Shown piece by piece: positions 11,335-22,884 of a DNA stretch of 64,000 bases. Source of the stretch: Favolaschia claudopus (lineage: Eukaryota; Basidiomycota; Agaricomycetes; Agaricales; Mycenaceae); assembly GCA_037176885.1 (NCBI GenBank), contig JAWWNJ010000151.1:124001-188000 (forward strand), given 5' to 3'. Position 1 is the stretch's first letter. Every line of letters begins with the position of its first letter. Position numbers and translations under genes: made by a program. Under the pieces are notes generated by a model. It was not told the DNA's origin and searched no databases. It saw only the letters and a program-made list of their open reading frames with translations.

Positions 11335-12340
11335 CCGCGGCACCTTTCGCCTTCAAGGTTTCGATCACAAATCCGTGCGGGGCGAGCACGATCCGGGTTG
11401 CAAGGTGAGTTGAGCAGAGATGCGCTTTTGAAGCATGGATATCATGACATCCATCATACTCGGTGTGACCAAAAGTAACCGGAATCGGAAATTGCGTGTT
11501 TTCAACCAGATTTTGTGGGTGACTGCTGAGCAAATTGACGCTATCAGCAGTGTATAAACATATACCGTTGCATACAAATCGGGGAAAAGGTTGCATGGTC
11601 TCTTTGTCCTATTATTACACATTCTTTTTATGTATGCTTTGAGCCGGAAAATTAGTGTGCCGAGTTGCCTCCCTCACTGAACAACGGGAAACACCTGGCA
11701 AACTTGGATATCAAATATGTGGACTATTGGGATACTAAGAATTCTTTTGGGGTACTTACTGGCCCGGAATTCCGGCATCTCCCCTTCAGAGAGCGCAAGC
11801 ATTTCCAAATTGGTCCACTTTCAAAGATTGATTTACCAACTCAAAACAAAACATTACATGCCATGCCCATATCATGTAAGTCGTATAAAAAATGATTTAG
11901 AGGAGCCCTGTATCACTTAAAGCTGTTTGAGTTTTGAAATTCCTCTCTAAAAAGCCAAATTCCGGTTACTTTTGGTCACACCGAGTACCATCCACGGCCA
12001 TTCTATCTGAGATGATGCGCGCGAATGATAATGTTTGCTCACCCGCGGCAAGGGGAACATTCCATCCGAGGGTGGAAAGCCATTTCGCCGCTGCATCAGC
12101 TGCTGGGAGGGCATTCCAGGTAGATTGCACCAATTCTGTATTTGTGGGAAGCTTAACATTTTCTGGCAGCTTTAAGTTGCCATCTTGGTCAGAGTTTCTC
12201 CCATGTCCAACATCCAAGAGCCAACTTGCAAAATCTCTGTCTTCCTGCCTCGCATTTGGTCCTCCCAATCTCATATTTTGTGTTAGGTTCAGCCTTTGAG
12301 CCTGTGGCCACAAATAAGATCGTTTAAGTAAAAAGCCAAC
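11335..12340 (-). pseudogene. Helitron Pif1-like helicase remnant, interrupted
   Basis: On the minus strand 12,340-11,986 reads as the middle of a Helitron-type Pif1 helicase: LKRSYLWPQAQRLNLTQNMR, then DRDFASWLLDVGHGRN, then a DGNLKLPENV block, the typical order in fungal Helitron helicases. Beyond the MITE at 11,459-11,985 the related ATRIVLAPHGFVIE motif continues (11,456 to about 11,340), matching the family's (D)xILAPRN block. Walker A and B, the Rep domain and motifs V/VI are all missing, so this is a fragment. The helicase would act in rolling-circle transposition, but this copy cannot code for it. Confidence 0.8.
11459..11985. mobile_element. 527-bp TA-flanked MITE inside a Helitron gene
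   Basis: CTCGGTGTGACCAAAAGTAA at 11,459 is mirrored by TTACTTTTGGTCACACCGAG ending at 11,985, with the inverted repeat continuing to about 27 bp. TA lies outside both ends (11,457-11,458 and 11,986-11,987). The ends resemble those of the larger element at 22,885-23,768 (shared CTCG start and AAAGTAACCGGAA), so the two belong to related families. No transposase is encoded. Confidence 0.85.
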
Positions 12341-12369
12341 AATATCCTCTCTTCTCCCCTTGACCACAA

Positions 12370-12858
12370 CTGGCTGTTCTCACGCCCCCCCTCCCCCCGA
12401 ATAAGGAAATTGTTTGGCACATGTAAACAAAGGGGATCCTGGCCCTTCGACGCCATGGTGAGCCATTCTCATGTATCCAGGCACTCTGTGATCAACACCA
12501 TGCATAATGTACATACTTTGCGTCGCTCGAAGAGCAGAACGAGCGTGCTCTTTCGTTCCACAAACCTTCAAGGCTTATCGGACCTTTCGGACTTGGTTCG
12601 GATGACGTGGCGAAGCTGTGAGCCACGTGCAGAGTTCGGGTATGTACGCGATCCAGAGATCAAGCTTGGATCAAGCGCCCCTTCGGGCGAGACGAAAAGA
12701 ATGAGGAGACACGTGACTGATGGGTGATCGCTTTAGCCAATCCCTTCCGTCTGTCCAGACCACCTATATTAACCTTTTTGCGCAAAAGCCATACGAGCCA
12801 CCAGATGGCTTTGGGTCTCAAAACCGCGGAGGTTATTGAAAGTGTGTAAAAGGAAGAA
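12370..12858. other. No gene recognised
   Basis: Short frames only. The sequence separates the Helitron remnant from the tRNA-like sequence. Confidence 0.4.
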
Positions 12859-12931
12859 TGCACTGGTCGAGGATCGAACTCGAGACCTCCCGCATATATA
12901 GTGGTGGCTCTACCAACTGAGCTAAGTTACC
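12859..12931 (-). tRNA. tRNA-like sequence (pseudo-tRNA or SINE head)
   Basis: On the minus strand the 73 nt contain a perfect A box (TAGCTCAGTTGG) in a good D-arm (GCTC/GAGC), a perfect 5-bp T-stem (TCGAG/CTCGA) around a 7-nt TTCGATC loop, and correct spacing. The anticodon stem pairs at only three of five positions, the loop is TATATAT without a clear U33, and the acceptor ends GGTAACT and CCAGTGC do not pair. It is therefore a degenerate tRNA gene or a tRNA-derived SINE head rather than a working tRNA. A copia element starts about 250 bp away. Confidence 0.5.
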
Positions 12932-13177
12932 GTTAATTTGGGACGGGATCCAAACATGTTGGACTAAGTCACTAGCTGACTTATGACTCAAGGCTATGCA
13001 GTATTAGCATGCTTGTTAGTTGAAGCAAGGTAATGGTTCTGACAAGGTTACGGGCCCTCGTAGGACGCCAGTTTCACTGCGCAACGCTAGCCGGACGCTA
13101 CACAGCTCAACAGCAAAACCAACTAGCCGCAGGAGTCTGCAAACGCTCGCAACTCCAGGCCACGTCATCCGCCAGAC

Positions 13178-16100
13178 ATGGCGACTACATCTGAACCCAC
13201 CACTCCGGTGCTGGTCGGGGCAGAAAACTATCCAATCTGGAAGATGCGAATGGAGGGAGAGTTTGCCCGAGAGAAGGTTGGCCTCATCATCTCTTGGGAG
13301 GACAACGCGGCGACTCAGGCGGCCGCAGAAACTGCAGCCGCATCTGCTAGCACTGTCTCTGCCATCTAGGGTGTCGTAACCACTTCCACTAGCGCTATCC
13401 GCGACTCTTTCCGTGTACGCGATGCCCGAGCTCGTGGTATCATCCACAAGTTCATCTCCAACCCCATTCTCATATCCGTCGCTCATCTCTCTGGCGCAAA
13501 GGAAACATGGGATGCCATTGTCAAGGTGTACGAGAAGGTCAACGTTGGTGCCACCGCGTTCTTCACCCTGGTCCAAATGCTAGAGGCCAAGTGGGACCCT
13601 TCCACCAAGCTCGACGACCACCTCACCAAACTTCGATCGGGCAGCCTGACACTGACAAGTATGTCCCGGCCGGTCGACGATGAGTTCATGGCATGGATCC
13701 TGCTCAAATCACTGCCAGACACAACTGGGTGGAGACTGTTCGTCTCCCAGACCGTCAACAGTGTTCCCCAGGGCGGAAAGCTCAAGTTCTCCGAAGCTGA
13801 GCAGCGCATCAGAGCCGAGTTGGGAAACCCCATCATCACTGGCCCACAGGAGTCCGCGCTCGCAGCTGTAGTGCCGTCTTCGTCGACGAACTACAAAGGG
13901 AAGAAAACCGGTTGCCCCACAAAGAAGTGCCAAGTCCACGGCCTTTGCTATCATGACACCAAGGACTGCCGCAACCTCAAGAAGAAGGCGGAGGAGGATG
14001 GGGCGAAGGCGCTAAACGCAGGGGGCGATGAGAGCGGACATTATGTTACTGCATTCGGAAACTCTGTATCGAAGGACCTTGCAAAACGCATTGGAGCTTA
14101 TGCTGCGAGTGAAACAACACCTGCCCTCGTCTACACAACAGTCCTTGACACCGGCGCGTCAACACACATGGTACTGGTCCTGGAGTGGTTCATAGCTAAG
14201 ACCTTTCAGCAGCTTGACCCCCCGAGAAAAGTACGCTTTGGGGATGAGTCGTTCGCTGACGCCGCTGGGATTGGGGAAATTCAGCTCCTCAGCACTGTCA
14301 AAGGCAAACAGACACTCCTCACCCTCTCGAACGTCCTATACCTCCCCTCATTCCAGATCTCCCTCATTTCCGTACAGAAGCTAGCCCAACAGGGTAACCT
14401 GACTTCAATCTTTGGGAGGACAGGTGGTCATGTTCTCGACCGCAATGGCGATGTCGTTCTCGAGGTCAACCATGACCAAGGGCTATACCATTTGACTGCA
14501 GAGCCGGTGGTCCAGGAGGAATGTGCACTTGCCGCCGTCGACATTAACGTCCTCCACCGCCGCATGGCACTGTGCCATGTGGGAATAGACAGCCTTGAGC
14601 GTATGGTCAGGAAGGGACACCTGAAGGGTGTGGAGCGCACCACCGGTACCCCTAAATTCTGCCACGCCTGCGCTCAGGGAAAGATGCGCAAGCAGCCGTT
14701 CCCAACTGAGGGACGTCAGCGGGCAACACGCCCACTACAGATTATACATAGTGACGTCGGAGGACCGGTCAGCCCACAGTCTCGAGACGGGTATCGTTAC
14801 TGGATTACCTTCTTCGACGATCACAGTGGCTTTGATTGGGTACTCTACCTCAAGAAGAAGAGCGACGTGCATGCTGCCTTCAAGCAATGGAAGGCGGACG
14901 TGCAAGCCTTCTTTGAGGAAGAGATTGAGGAGATCATATTCTCCGAAAACTTCATTGACTTCTGGCGCACCGACAACGGGGGGGAGTTCACCTCTAACGA
15001 ACTGGAGGCAGAATTGAAAGCCAGCGAAATCATCCATCACACAACCGCCGCAGACACGCCCGAGCAGAATGGTGTAGCTGAACGAGCAAATCAGACGCTC
15101 ATTTCCACCGCCCTCACCATGCTCATCGATTCAGGCCTTCCACAAAACCTCTGGAAGGAAGCCATGAGCTGTGCCTCCTACGTTCTTGGACGCCGGCCAT
15201 ACTCCTCCAACAACGGTGTACCACCATACGAGACCCTGTTCAAGCGAAAGGTTGACCCCATTCAGTTCCGACCGTTTGGCTGCACGGGATATGCTTTGAT
15301 ACCAAAGGACAAGCGCGTCGGGAAGTTCTCCAACCGTGGCCGCCAGTGCATCATGCTTGGCTATGGTAATGGTGATGTGGGGGATGGGAAGAAGGCGTAT
15401 CGCCTCCTGGATGTAAAGACCAAGGCCGTCTTCCACAGCCGACATGTCCGCTTCGATGAGACAGGGGAAACAGACACCTCTGTCCTTCAGGACCCTGCAC
15501 CCCAAACTCAGTGGGAGTTCTTGTTCCGTCCTGAACAGGAGAGGGAGCCCTCAGACAGTGGGAGCGTGATTAACGATGTCGAGCCAGCGGGAGCACCAGA
15601 GACTTTTTCCATTCGGCAAGGGGGGGAGACAGACACAGAGACTATCAGCACAGTAAAACGCGAAACACCCTCTCGCATTCCTGTCCCAGTAAACCCTACT
15701 TCCATCTCTGAGCACATTGCCCGCAGGAGAGATCTCATTGCGTCACCACGTCCACTACCCACCGACGTCGCGCCACCGGTACCAGTCCCGGCTCTGCCAA
15801 AGCCTGACGAGCCCATGCTCCGACGAGGAGAACGTGTCAGAAAACCAGCAGATCGAAACCGAAACCTCCTACAGAAGTCAAATGGTCCTCAGCAGCTCCG
15901 CAAACCCGAACCGCTGCCCCAGCCGACCGAGCCAGAATCCCCTCCCCTCCAAGTCGCCGACCTTCCACAAATCATTGAGGAAGAACCTGAAGTCGAGCTC
16001 ATTGACATTGACGATGCCTTCTTCGCTGGCATAGCCAATAGCGGCCCAAGTGATATTCCCACTCCCGCTACACTCACTGAGGCATTCAGCGGACCAGACG

Positions 16101-17635
16101 CTGATAAGTGGAGGGCGGCACTTGCGGAGGAGATGGGAAACTTGGCTGAGAACGATACACCCGCTGGAGTCAAACCAATCAGCACCAAACCAGTCATGCG
16201 CATAAAGCTGGACAGCAAGGGAAACATCGAAAGATACAAGCTCCGTATCGTCGCCCGGGATTTTGGACAGCAGGGTGGAAACCTCAAGGAGACCTTTGCC
16301 CCCGTTGCAAACCTTGAGTCCATCCGCATCATCTGCTTGCTGGCTGCCAAGTACGACCTGGTGCATACCTCAACGGTGTCCTCGAGGATGCCATCTACGT
16401 CTCACCGCCAGAGGGAGTGGAGATTCCAGATGGGTTCTGTTGGCGACTCAAACGTTCCCTCTATGGTCTGAAAGACGCCGGTCGCGTGTGGAATGTCACT
16501 CTCGACGCAAAACTGCTGGAGATTGGTGCATACCGGCTGGACGCGGAGACATGCCTGTACGTCTTCAAGGGAAAGAAAGGGGAAATATGTTACCTGGTGG
16601 TCTACGTTGACGACCTACTGCTTGCAGCCTCATCCCGTCCATACAGCGATAAAAGCTCTCCTCGCATCCACATTCAAGATGCGGGACCTTGGAGCTGCTT
16701 CGTTCATCCTCGGAATCGAAATCAAACGGGACCGAGAGCGACGCACTATCTCTCTTTCCCAAACGAAGTACATTGATGCTGTCCTTAAGTGTTGTGGTAT
16801 GGCAGACTGTAACCCGTCAAAGACTCCAATGGCTACGACCCCTCGCCTCACTGCTGAAGACCCCGTCGACAACACCACACTGCTCCAACAGACCATAAAC
16901 GGAGAGACAGTGTCATACGCTACTGTGGTTGGCTCAATTCAGTATGCTGTCCAGGGGACACGACCTGACTTGGCATACCTTGTTGGCGTGCTTGGACGGT
17001 ACAGTGCAAACCCCAAAGCATGCCACTGGGAAGCTGCAAAGCGCGGCCTGCGCTACATGAAGTATACTCGTGACCTTGAGCTGTGCTTCGACGGCTCGGA
17101 CATTGCTGGGGATCTTGACTTCCACGGGTTCTCTGACGCCGACTGGTCTGGTGACAACGAGACTTCTCGATCCACCTCCGGATACGCATTCATATCTGGT
17201 CGAGGAGCATTGGGCTGGTCCAGCAAACGGCAAGGCATGGTTGCCCTATCCTCAACTGAGTCAGAATACATTGGACTGTCAAACGCCGGGCAGCACCTAG
17301 CCTGGTTGCGCACCTTCTTCGCAGAAGTCGGCCACGAGCAGCGCGGACCCACAGAACTCTTCTGTGATAATCAAGCAGCTATCATCCTCTGTCGGGACCC
17401 ACAATTCCGAGCACGCACCAAACACATACAGCGCAAATACCACTTCATTCGCGACGACATTGTGGCAAAAGGCGAGGCCGTCATTCGCTACGTGTCTACC
17501 CACGACATGGTGGCCGACATCCTTACTAAGCCTCTTTCCCGGGAAAAGCATTGGAAGTTTGCAAGAGCCATGGGATTACGGTTTACCTCGAGTGGGAGTG
17601 TCGAAACCAACGGGAAGCGAGCGAGCCAAACCTAA
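13178..17635 (+). pseudogene. Ty1/copia retrotransposon gag-pol, damaged
   Basis: Domains read in order. Gag starts at 13,178 (AENYPIWKMRMEGEF) with a variant zinc knuckle (CPTKKCQVHGLCYHDTKDC). Protease follows with DTGAS near 14,150, then the pre-integrase HHCC region (HRRMALCHVG, CHAC) and the integrase with D (HSDVGGP), D (RTDNGGEF) and E (PEQNGVAE). Then come reverse transcriptase with YVDDLLLA near 16,603 and RNase H (DADWSGDNE, STESEYIGL, VSTHDMVADILTKPL), ending at 17,635. Three lesions: a TAG at 13,367-13,369 in gag; a deletion plus frameshift at about 16,360 that removes the first RT catalytic Asp motif (KYDL joins directly to GAYLNG); and a frameshift near 16,640 just after YVDD. 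No LTR pair could be identified. The element is not autonomous. Confidence 0.95.
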
Positions 17636-17752
17636 AATCTATCTTTAGGCAACTATGACGCAAGTGGATTTCAGGCTCCCCAACTCTGAATCCAACTGCG
17701 TCATCGCTAGCGGTGACATGTCACGTCACGTCACGCGCCAAGCTTTTCCTCA

Positions 17753-17921
17753 GCTGTTGTTGTTAACTAACACGACGCTGAGGTGAGGCTTCTATTATTC
17801 TGTACCCAGGAATACATTACTTACAGTATTCCCTAGCTAATCGTGTATTCTGTCTAGGTGCATAATAGAGCTGTTGTTGTTAACTAACACGACGCTGAGC
17901 TAATCGTGTATTCTGTCTAGG
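17753..17921. repeat. Interleaved direct repeats downstream of copia pol
   Basis: A 30-bp unit starting GCTGTTGTTGTTAACTAACA occurs at 17,753 and 17,870. A 23-bp unit starting GCTAATCGTGTATTCTGTCT occurs at 17,836 and 17,899. The two units overlap by one base in the second copy. The region may be a rearranged 3' LTR, because it follows the copia stop codon by about 120 bp, but no matching 5' copy is visible near 13 kb. Confidence 0.75.
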
Positions 17922-17929
17922 ACGGACGT

Positions 17930-18710
17930 CCGGTTTTGAGATTGGGCGTGTGCGCAGCATATGCTTGGACGTTTAAGCATCATACCTATATTGTATGCAA
18001 CATATCCGCACAGTGTGTAGTAGCTGTCATGGGCTTCCCCAAATCACCAGAATCCACGGTTAACTTATGGCATCAACAACAGTTTCTCTGCTTGAGTGGT
18101 CTCTCCCTCACTGTCTGGGTATTGCCCGTCATGAAGGTCCGCAGTTCATCACCGGGCTTTATCTAGATAAGCACAGATGGTTTTGATGTAGTTGTAAACA
18201 GAATGCCCAAGATCAGCAGCCATTGGAGCCATCGGCTGCGCACGCGCCAAAAGCCACCAGATGGCTCGTACAAGGGTGTGCCGAAATCAAAAAAAAAATA
18301 CCTATGGCTGTTTTTTTTCAAACCGACCTTTTGGCTGAACCACCCTACCACGTAAGCATTACGTACTGCCCAAATCGAGTAATTATTCACGTAATACCAC
18401 CGTGCCGAAGTGCTTGACCAAAACTTGACTGAGAATATGAGCTCCAAACAACTGTTAGAGGTGGAGGAGGATGAATCAAGCACCAGATACCTATTACAAC
18501 CCAGCAAAGAGACACATGCACTGTATCCTCTGTTGCCTCTGATATCAAATACAGCCAAAGGATCATCCTAAATAGGAAGGACTGCCGGTGAAACCCAGAA
18601 AGAGCGATGTAAACCTTGCTGACCGGGATATTTTGAGTAGCAACAACAGTAGCAGTGTTTACTGGGTGTATTTGAGCTCCCAGAACCATATTTCGCCCCT
18701 CAAAAAATAA
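17930..18710. other. No gene recognised
   Basis: Contains short frames, a GCCATTGGAGCCAT motif near 18,223 that faintly recalls the MITE ends at 10 kb, and no coding unit. Confidence 0.4.
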
Positions 18711-18711
18711 T

Positions 18712-18890
18712 CAATTTTTTTTTTTTCTGACTCTCCCGGGTCGAACCACCCTCCCTGCCCGAGGTCTCGGCTTGACGGGCCGGCACACCCTTGGGCTCGT
18801 ATGGCTTTTGCGCAACCTCTCTATTTACACGCTTGCCACCTTGAGATTCCGCATGTCTATATTGCATAATCTTATCTTGCTTAACCTTGA
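18712..18890 (-). repeat. Possible tRNA-derived SINE
   Basis: On the minus strand a B-box-like GGTTCGACCC lies about 25 bp upstream of an A-rich run (about 18,715-18,727), an arrangement typical of a SINE 3' half. No good A box was found. The segment abuts the left end of the element at 18,904. Confidence 0.3.
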
Positions 18891-18903
18891 CCACCATGTC
18901 CTA

Positions 18904-20003
18904 TGGTGCGCATCGCTTAAACACCACCAAAAAAGAACGAAATTTATAGCACCTGATCAGAAGCTTCCCACGACTGATCCTCTGGCCAAAACACTTCGAT
19001 TAGGTAGTAGAGTAAACCCCCTAGAGGGATATTCCATCCGCTCAAAACTCACAATAAATATATTTTTCTTGAGGCGGATTTGAGACATCAGTGATGCAAT
19101 CAATCAATCAGTCACGTGTACTTACGGAACACTCCCTATTTAGGTCATGTCAAGCAAGAACAATATTTTTGAATGTCCTTCTAGTAGCCTATAGTGTGTC
19201 TGCTACATACTTGAATGTCACAGACAGGCCTGGATTCCCGCAACTGTCCATGCCGTAAGCGCCAATCAACAGGTGGGGGCATCGTCGTCCATCAAAAGAA
19301 GACATCAGACCGGACCAGAAGAGAGAAGCGAGAAGCCAGGACTCCCTGCTCGCCAGCACCACAGACTCAACTAAGAGCCGGGCATACCTTCTGGTAAGAT
19401 GAAGGCTTGGAGAGTACACCAGGAGAGACCCGTAAGAAGGATAAAATAAAAACACTAGGGTACATGGGTAGAGCCAGCCTTTATATACCTAAGCTCTACT
19501 TCCTAAAGTAGAAATAAAACAATAAGAAGAGAGAAGAGAACCTTCATGGTCATAACTGAGTACCTCCACAGTCATAGAATGGAGAGAACAATAAGGGAAT
19601 GAAGAGGGGAGTACCCTCACAGTCATAGATAATAGAATGGAGAGAACAATAACAATTGAGAATGGAGCACAGCCCCATAGAATGGAATGGAGCACAGCAA
19701 TGGAATTCAGAGAGGGATGGTGCCTGAATTGAGAATGAAGCAGACAATCAGTCTACAGAGTCAGGCACAGAGTGGGCATCCTGATGACGTAATTGATCAA
19801 GGATCAACAGGATCAGAGGTTTTGATGGAATCAACTGGCCAGACTGTGACATTGAAGGCTGAAAAAGCTTGACAAACGGGCCCTGACCTCCACCCGCTGA
19901 AAGACAATATATACTTTGAAAAAAATTCTCTCCGGCGATTTGAGACATCATTGATTGCATCAATGATGGGACCTATTTGGTGGTGTTTAAGCGATGCGCA
20001 CCA
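18904..20003. mobile_element. 1.1-kb TA-flanked TIR element
   Basis: TGGTGCGCATCGCTTAAACA at 18,904 is mirrored by TGTTTAAGCGATGCGCACCA ending at 20,003. The perfect inverted match covers about 26 bp, and TA lies outside both ends (18,902-18,903 and 20,004-20,005). The motif GATTTGAGACATCA occurs twice inside (19,076 and 19,937) in the same direction. The interior at 19,490-19,720 holds imperfect direct repeats built on CAGTCATAGAATGGAGAGAA. No transposase is evident, so it appears non-autonomous. Confidence 0.8.
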
Positions 20004-20009
20004 TACGGA

Positions 20010-20444
20010 GCCAAATTCAGCGTATCAAATTTCAAAATCACGTCACGTGTAGAAACCCGCATCTGTGGCGCTTGAAGCCTCGTACAGTAGAACTAAACAA
20101 TCCGCTGAATAATGTACGAGGATACGACGACACGAGGACTTTTGGGTTGAGTGCAGCTTCGCCGACGAGCACAAGGTGCTGCGATCACTGAGCGGTTCGG
20201 CTGTGTTGCATTGAGTCCAAGATCTTTTGCCTTCCCCAGCAACGTAGTGAGCTGGTGTCCAATGGTTTGTCGGCACACACCAGGAGATCGTGCAAAAAAA
20301 AAAAAAATCTCCATTTTGTCATTCAGAAATGGGCGAAAACCCCGACCCCATCACCTTTTGTGAGCCCCAGTATGGCACACCTCGAAACTTTGGGCACACA
20401 AATCGAACGTAATCCTACAGGCTGGCGAAAACGAATGTGGAGGA
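20010..20444. other. No gene recognised
   Basis: Contains an A12 run near 20,295. It lies 3' of the chromodomain gene and may be its 3' untranslated sequence. Confidence 0.4.
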
Positions 20445-21988
20445 CTATGCCTGGAGGGCGGCGTTGATTGCGTGACTAACAGATGGATGAATCTGGTACT
20501 TCTGCGATCTTTGCAGCTGTCGCCCATCATCAACTGCGCCGCCGCCAAGAACTCTAGAAGGGTATTGAGTGGACGAAAAGACTAGACAGCAAAGTGACCT
20601 TTGACTATGTGACTTCCACTCTGTAAGATAGCTAGCAGCGGGGCCCGCTGGCTGAAGAATTTGATCCCATGTCTGAGTCTCTGTCAGGAGTCTCTGCATC
20701 ACATCAAGGGCACAACCGCCAGTGGCTGCCTCTTTGAAGGTTGCCAGGCCATCTTGTGCCACAGTCCAGTGAGCGGCACTGGCAAACGAGACACACGTGT
20801 AGGACGCAAGTGAGAACCCAATGCACCAGTATATGGCAAAGGGCGGGAGTACAAATGAACAAGGCTCGGTGAGAAACATGAGCTCGAGACCATCAAGTAC
20901 TTTGATGGCCTCTGGAATGCGACCATGAGATGGGTGACGGTGATTTTGAGTCCACCAATGTAAATTGCTCGGGGTACCAGGCCACACCAGCCATAGTGCC
21001 TCTCCATCACAATGGACAATGGCCGACCCCAAGCTTGACAATGCATTGCAGGGAGAGCTGATCCACCCGGGAGGAGTGCGCGTTGAGTAGGGTTGTGGCG
21101 AAGGCAAAGATTGCTGTGATGTTCCAGAAACCACAGACTGATGGGCGAGGGGTCCCAACACAGCCGACCAGTCCAAACAACAGCGAAGAAGCCCTTTCCT
21201 AGTGGCCGGTATGTGCGTGACGCCGACGATCTTATCTTCTGGTTGGGATGATTCAAGCAAATAACTTTTAGACAACATCTCAACAACAACAGCAACCTTG
21301 GCTTCAGACCGTTGATCTGAGCCCAGGTCATGGTAGCAGCTGTATTCACGAGAGAGTAAATCCTCCATGATCAGAGAGCTAGTCGGAAATTCAGCGCAGG
21401 GTGGAACGGGGAAGGTGCTGCGCGAAAGGAGGGCTGAAGGAAACTGACTGAGGAGAGTCAATGCCGAAAGCACAGATTCCCTGGCCACGAGATAATGGCA
21501 CAACGGAGGTTCCATCCAGCGGCGGAGGAGGTGGGGTAAGAACGGTTGCATGGGGACAGGTTCGATGGTCAGCGGGGGTTCGGCGGGTACACAGGCGTTC
21601 GTATCAGTTGATTCCGCATTGTCGGAGCCATCAAATCGATTGCGCCCGGAGCGCCTGGAAAGTTTGACAGGTTTTGCTGGGCGAGGGGTTGTTGGCCGTT
21701 GACGTTTATTCTGGGCGGATTTTCTTTCATATTCACGAATCTCTTCACTAGCGTTCCTGGAAAGGAACTCAGCCAAACCGTTGGATAGGAGTGGTGGTAC
21801 GAACATGTCCTTTGCGGCCACCCATGAATCATCTCCGCTACCATATCCTTTCCATCTGACCCGGTATTCGAGCTGAATTGTTACGTATAGCATAGAGACG
21901 TCAAACAAATAGAGCTAGTCACCTCCTTGTTCTCGACTCGGCTGTCTATTATGCCCTCGATTTCAAAGTCTTCTTTCTCGTCGGACAT
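20445..21988 (-). CDS. Chromodomain protein, about 497 aa
   Basis: Two exons: 21,988-21,923 starts MSDEKEDFEIEGIIDSRVEN, a 50-bp intron lies at 21,873-21,922, and 21,872-20,445 runs to the stop. The join restores a canonical chromodomain at residues about 8-46: FEIEGIIDSRVENKE, then LEYRVRWKGYGSGDDSWV with the usual YRVRWKGY core and aromatic positions. Such domains bind methylated histone tails (for example H3K9me) and also occur in retroelement integrases, but nothing integrase-like follows. A basic Ser/Arg/Pro-rich region (KRQRPTTPRPAKPVKLSRRS) and a long C-terminal region with unusual Trp/Cys content follow; I do not recognise the latter. The frame is open with no lesion. A role in heterochromatin is inference. 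The C-terminal half may contain further unrecognised introns. Confidence 0.7.
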
Positions 21989-22884
21989 TGTGTTGAACTT
22001 TGAAGGAAGCAAAACGAGAATGTCATGTGACTCAACGTTTCACCTTCCCACGCTGCGTCACTGCACCGAAGTCTACCGAAGTCCGGTCCGCAAATTTTGA
22101 TTTTGGCTGTTTTACTCTACTAGCTAGTAGCGTCTTTGATTGACTTTGGATTCTCCCTCGCTAGACCCTCGAGACATCTCGGGTCCTAAAGGTTGCCCTT
22201 CCACATGCGCTCGGAGTGACCACGATACTGCAGCACGACGTCAGCCACCTCGCGGATCGCACCAGCCTCATTTGGCGAGCCATCCACATTGAAAACTGGA
22301 AAAAACCCAGGACCACGGGGACAACTTGCAACAGACTCGGAAAGTCGCAAAGCTTATGAGAGTTTCGACCAATGTCTGACTTTGACTGAAATCTTTCGCC
22401 AACAAGGAGATACACCAGAGCAAATTGCATTCAGAGATGCGCTCATGCGACTGACTTATGAAACAACTGCAGAAGATCATACAATGTACTCCACTCGATT
22501 TTGGCACAATCTGTCTCCTGCAGAGCAAGATGAATTTCGAGAAGTATTGCATTTACTTCCAACCAAGGAAGTAGTTGATATGGTGAACAAAACTCAACTG
22601 GCTGCCCTCAATAAGCCTGTTGTATGCTATAGAGCCAAACACCACTGTATCAATGGAGCAAAATCTAGAAAGGCATCTGCTGAAGATGCCGAGGGATTGG
22701 AGGCTGAAATTTATCTTGCTGAGGGGGCTCGCATCATGATTACTCGAAACCTGTGGGCATACAAAGGACTGGTTAATGGAACTCAAGGCATTGTCAAAAA
22801 AATCTGGTATCTGCCAGGCAGCAATCCAAAAAAAGACTTACCAGCTGTAGTATTTGTACACTGTCCTGAATACACAGGTATGTA

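Noticed and set aside
12859..12931. Functional tRNA gene
   Set aside because: Acceptor stem does not pair and the anticodon stem is poor; kept only as a tRNA-like sequence.
12950..13030. Possible 5' LTR and primer-binding site of the 13-kb copia
   Set aside because: I could not match it to sequence after 17,640, and no tRNA-complementary site was convincing.
13016..13576. 186-codon minus-strand frame opposite copia gag
   Set aside because: Antisense shadow of a clearly recognisable gag gene.
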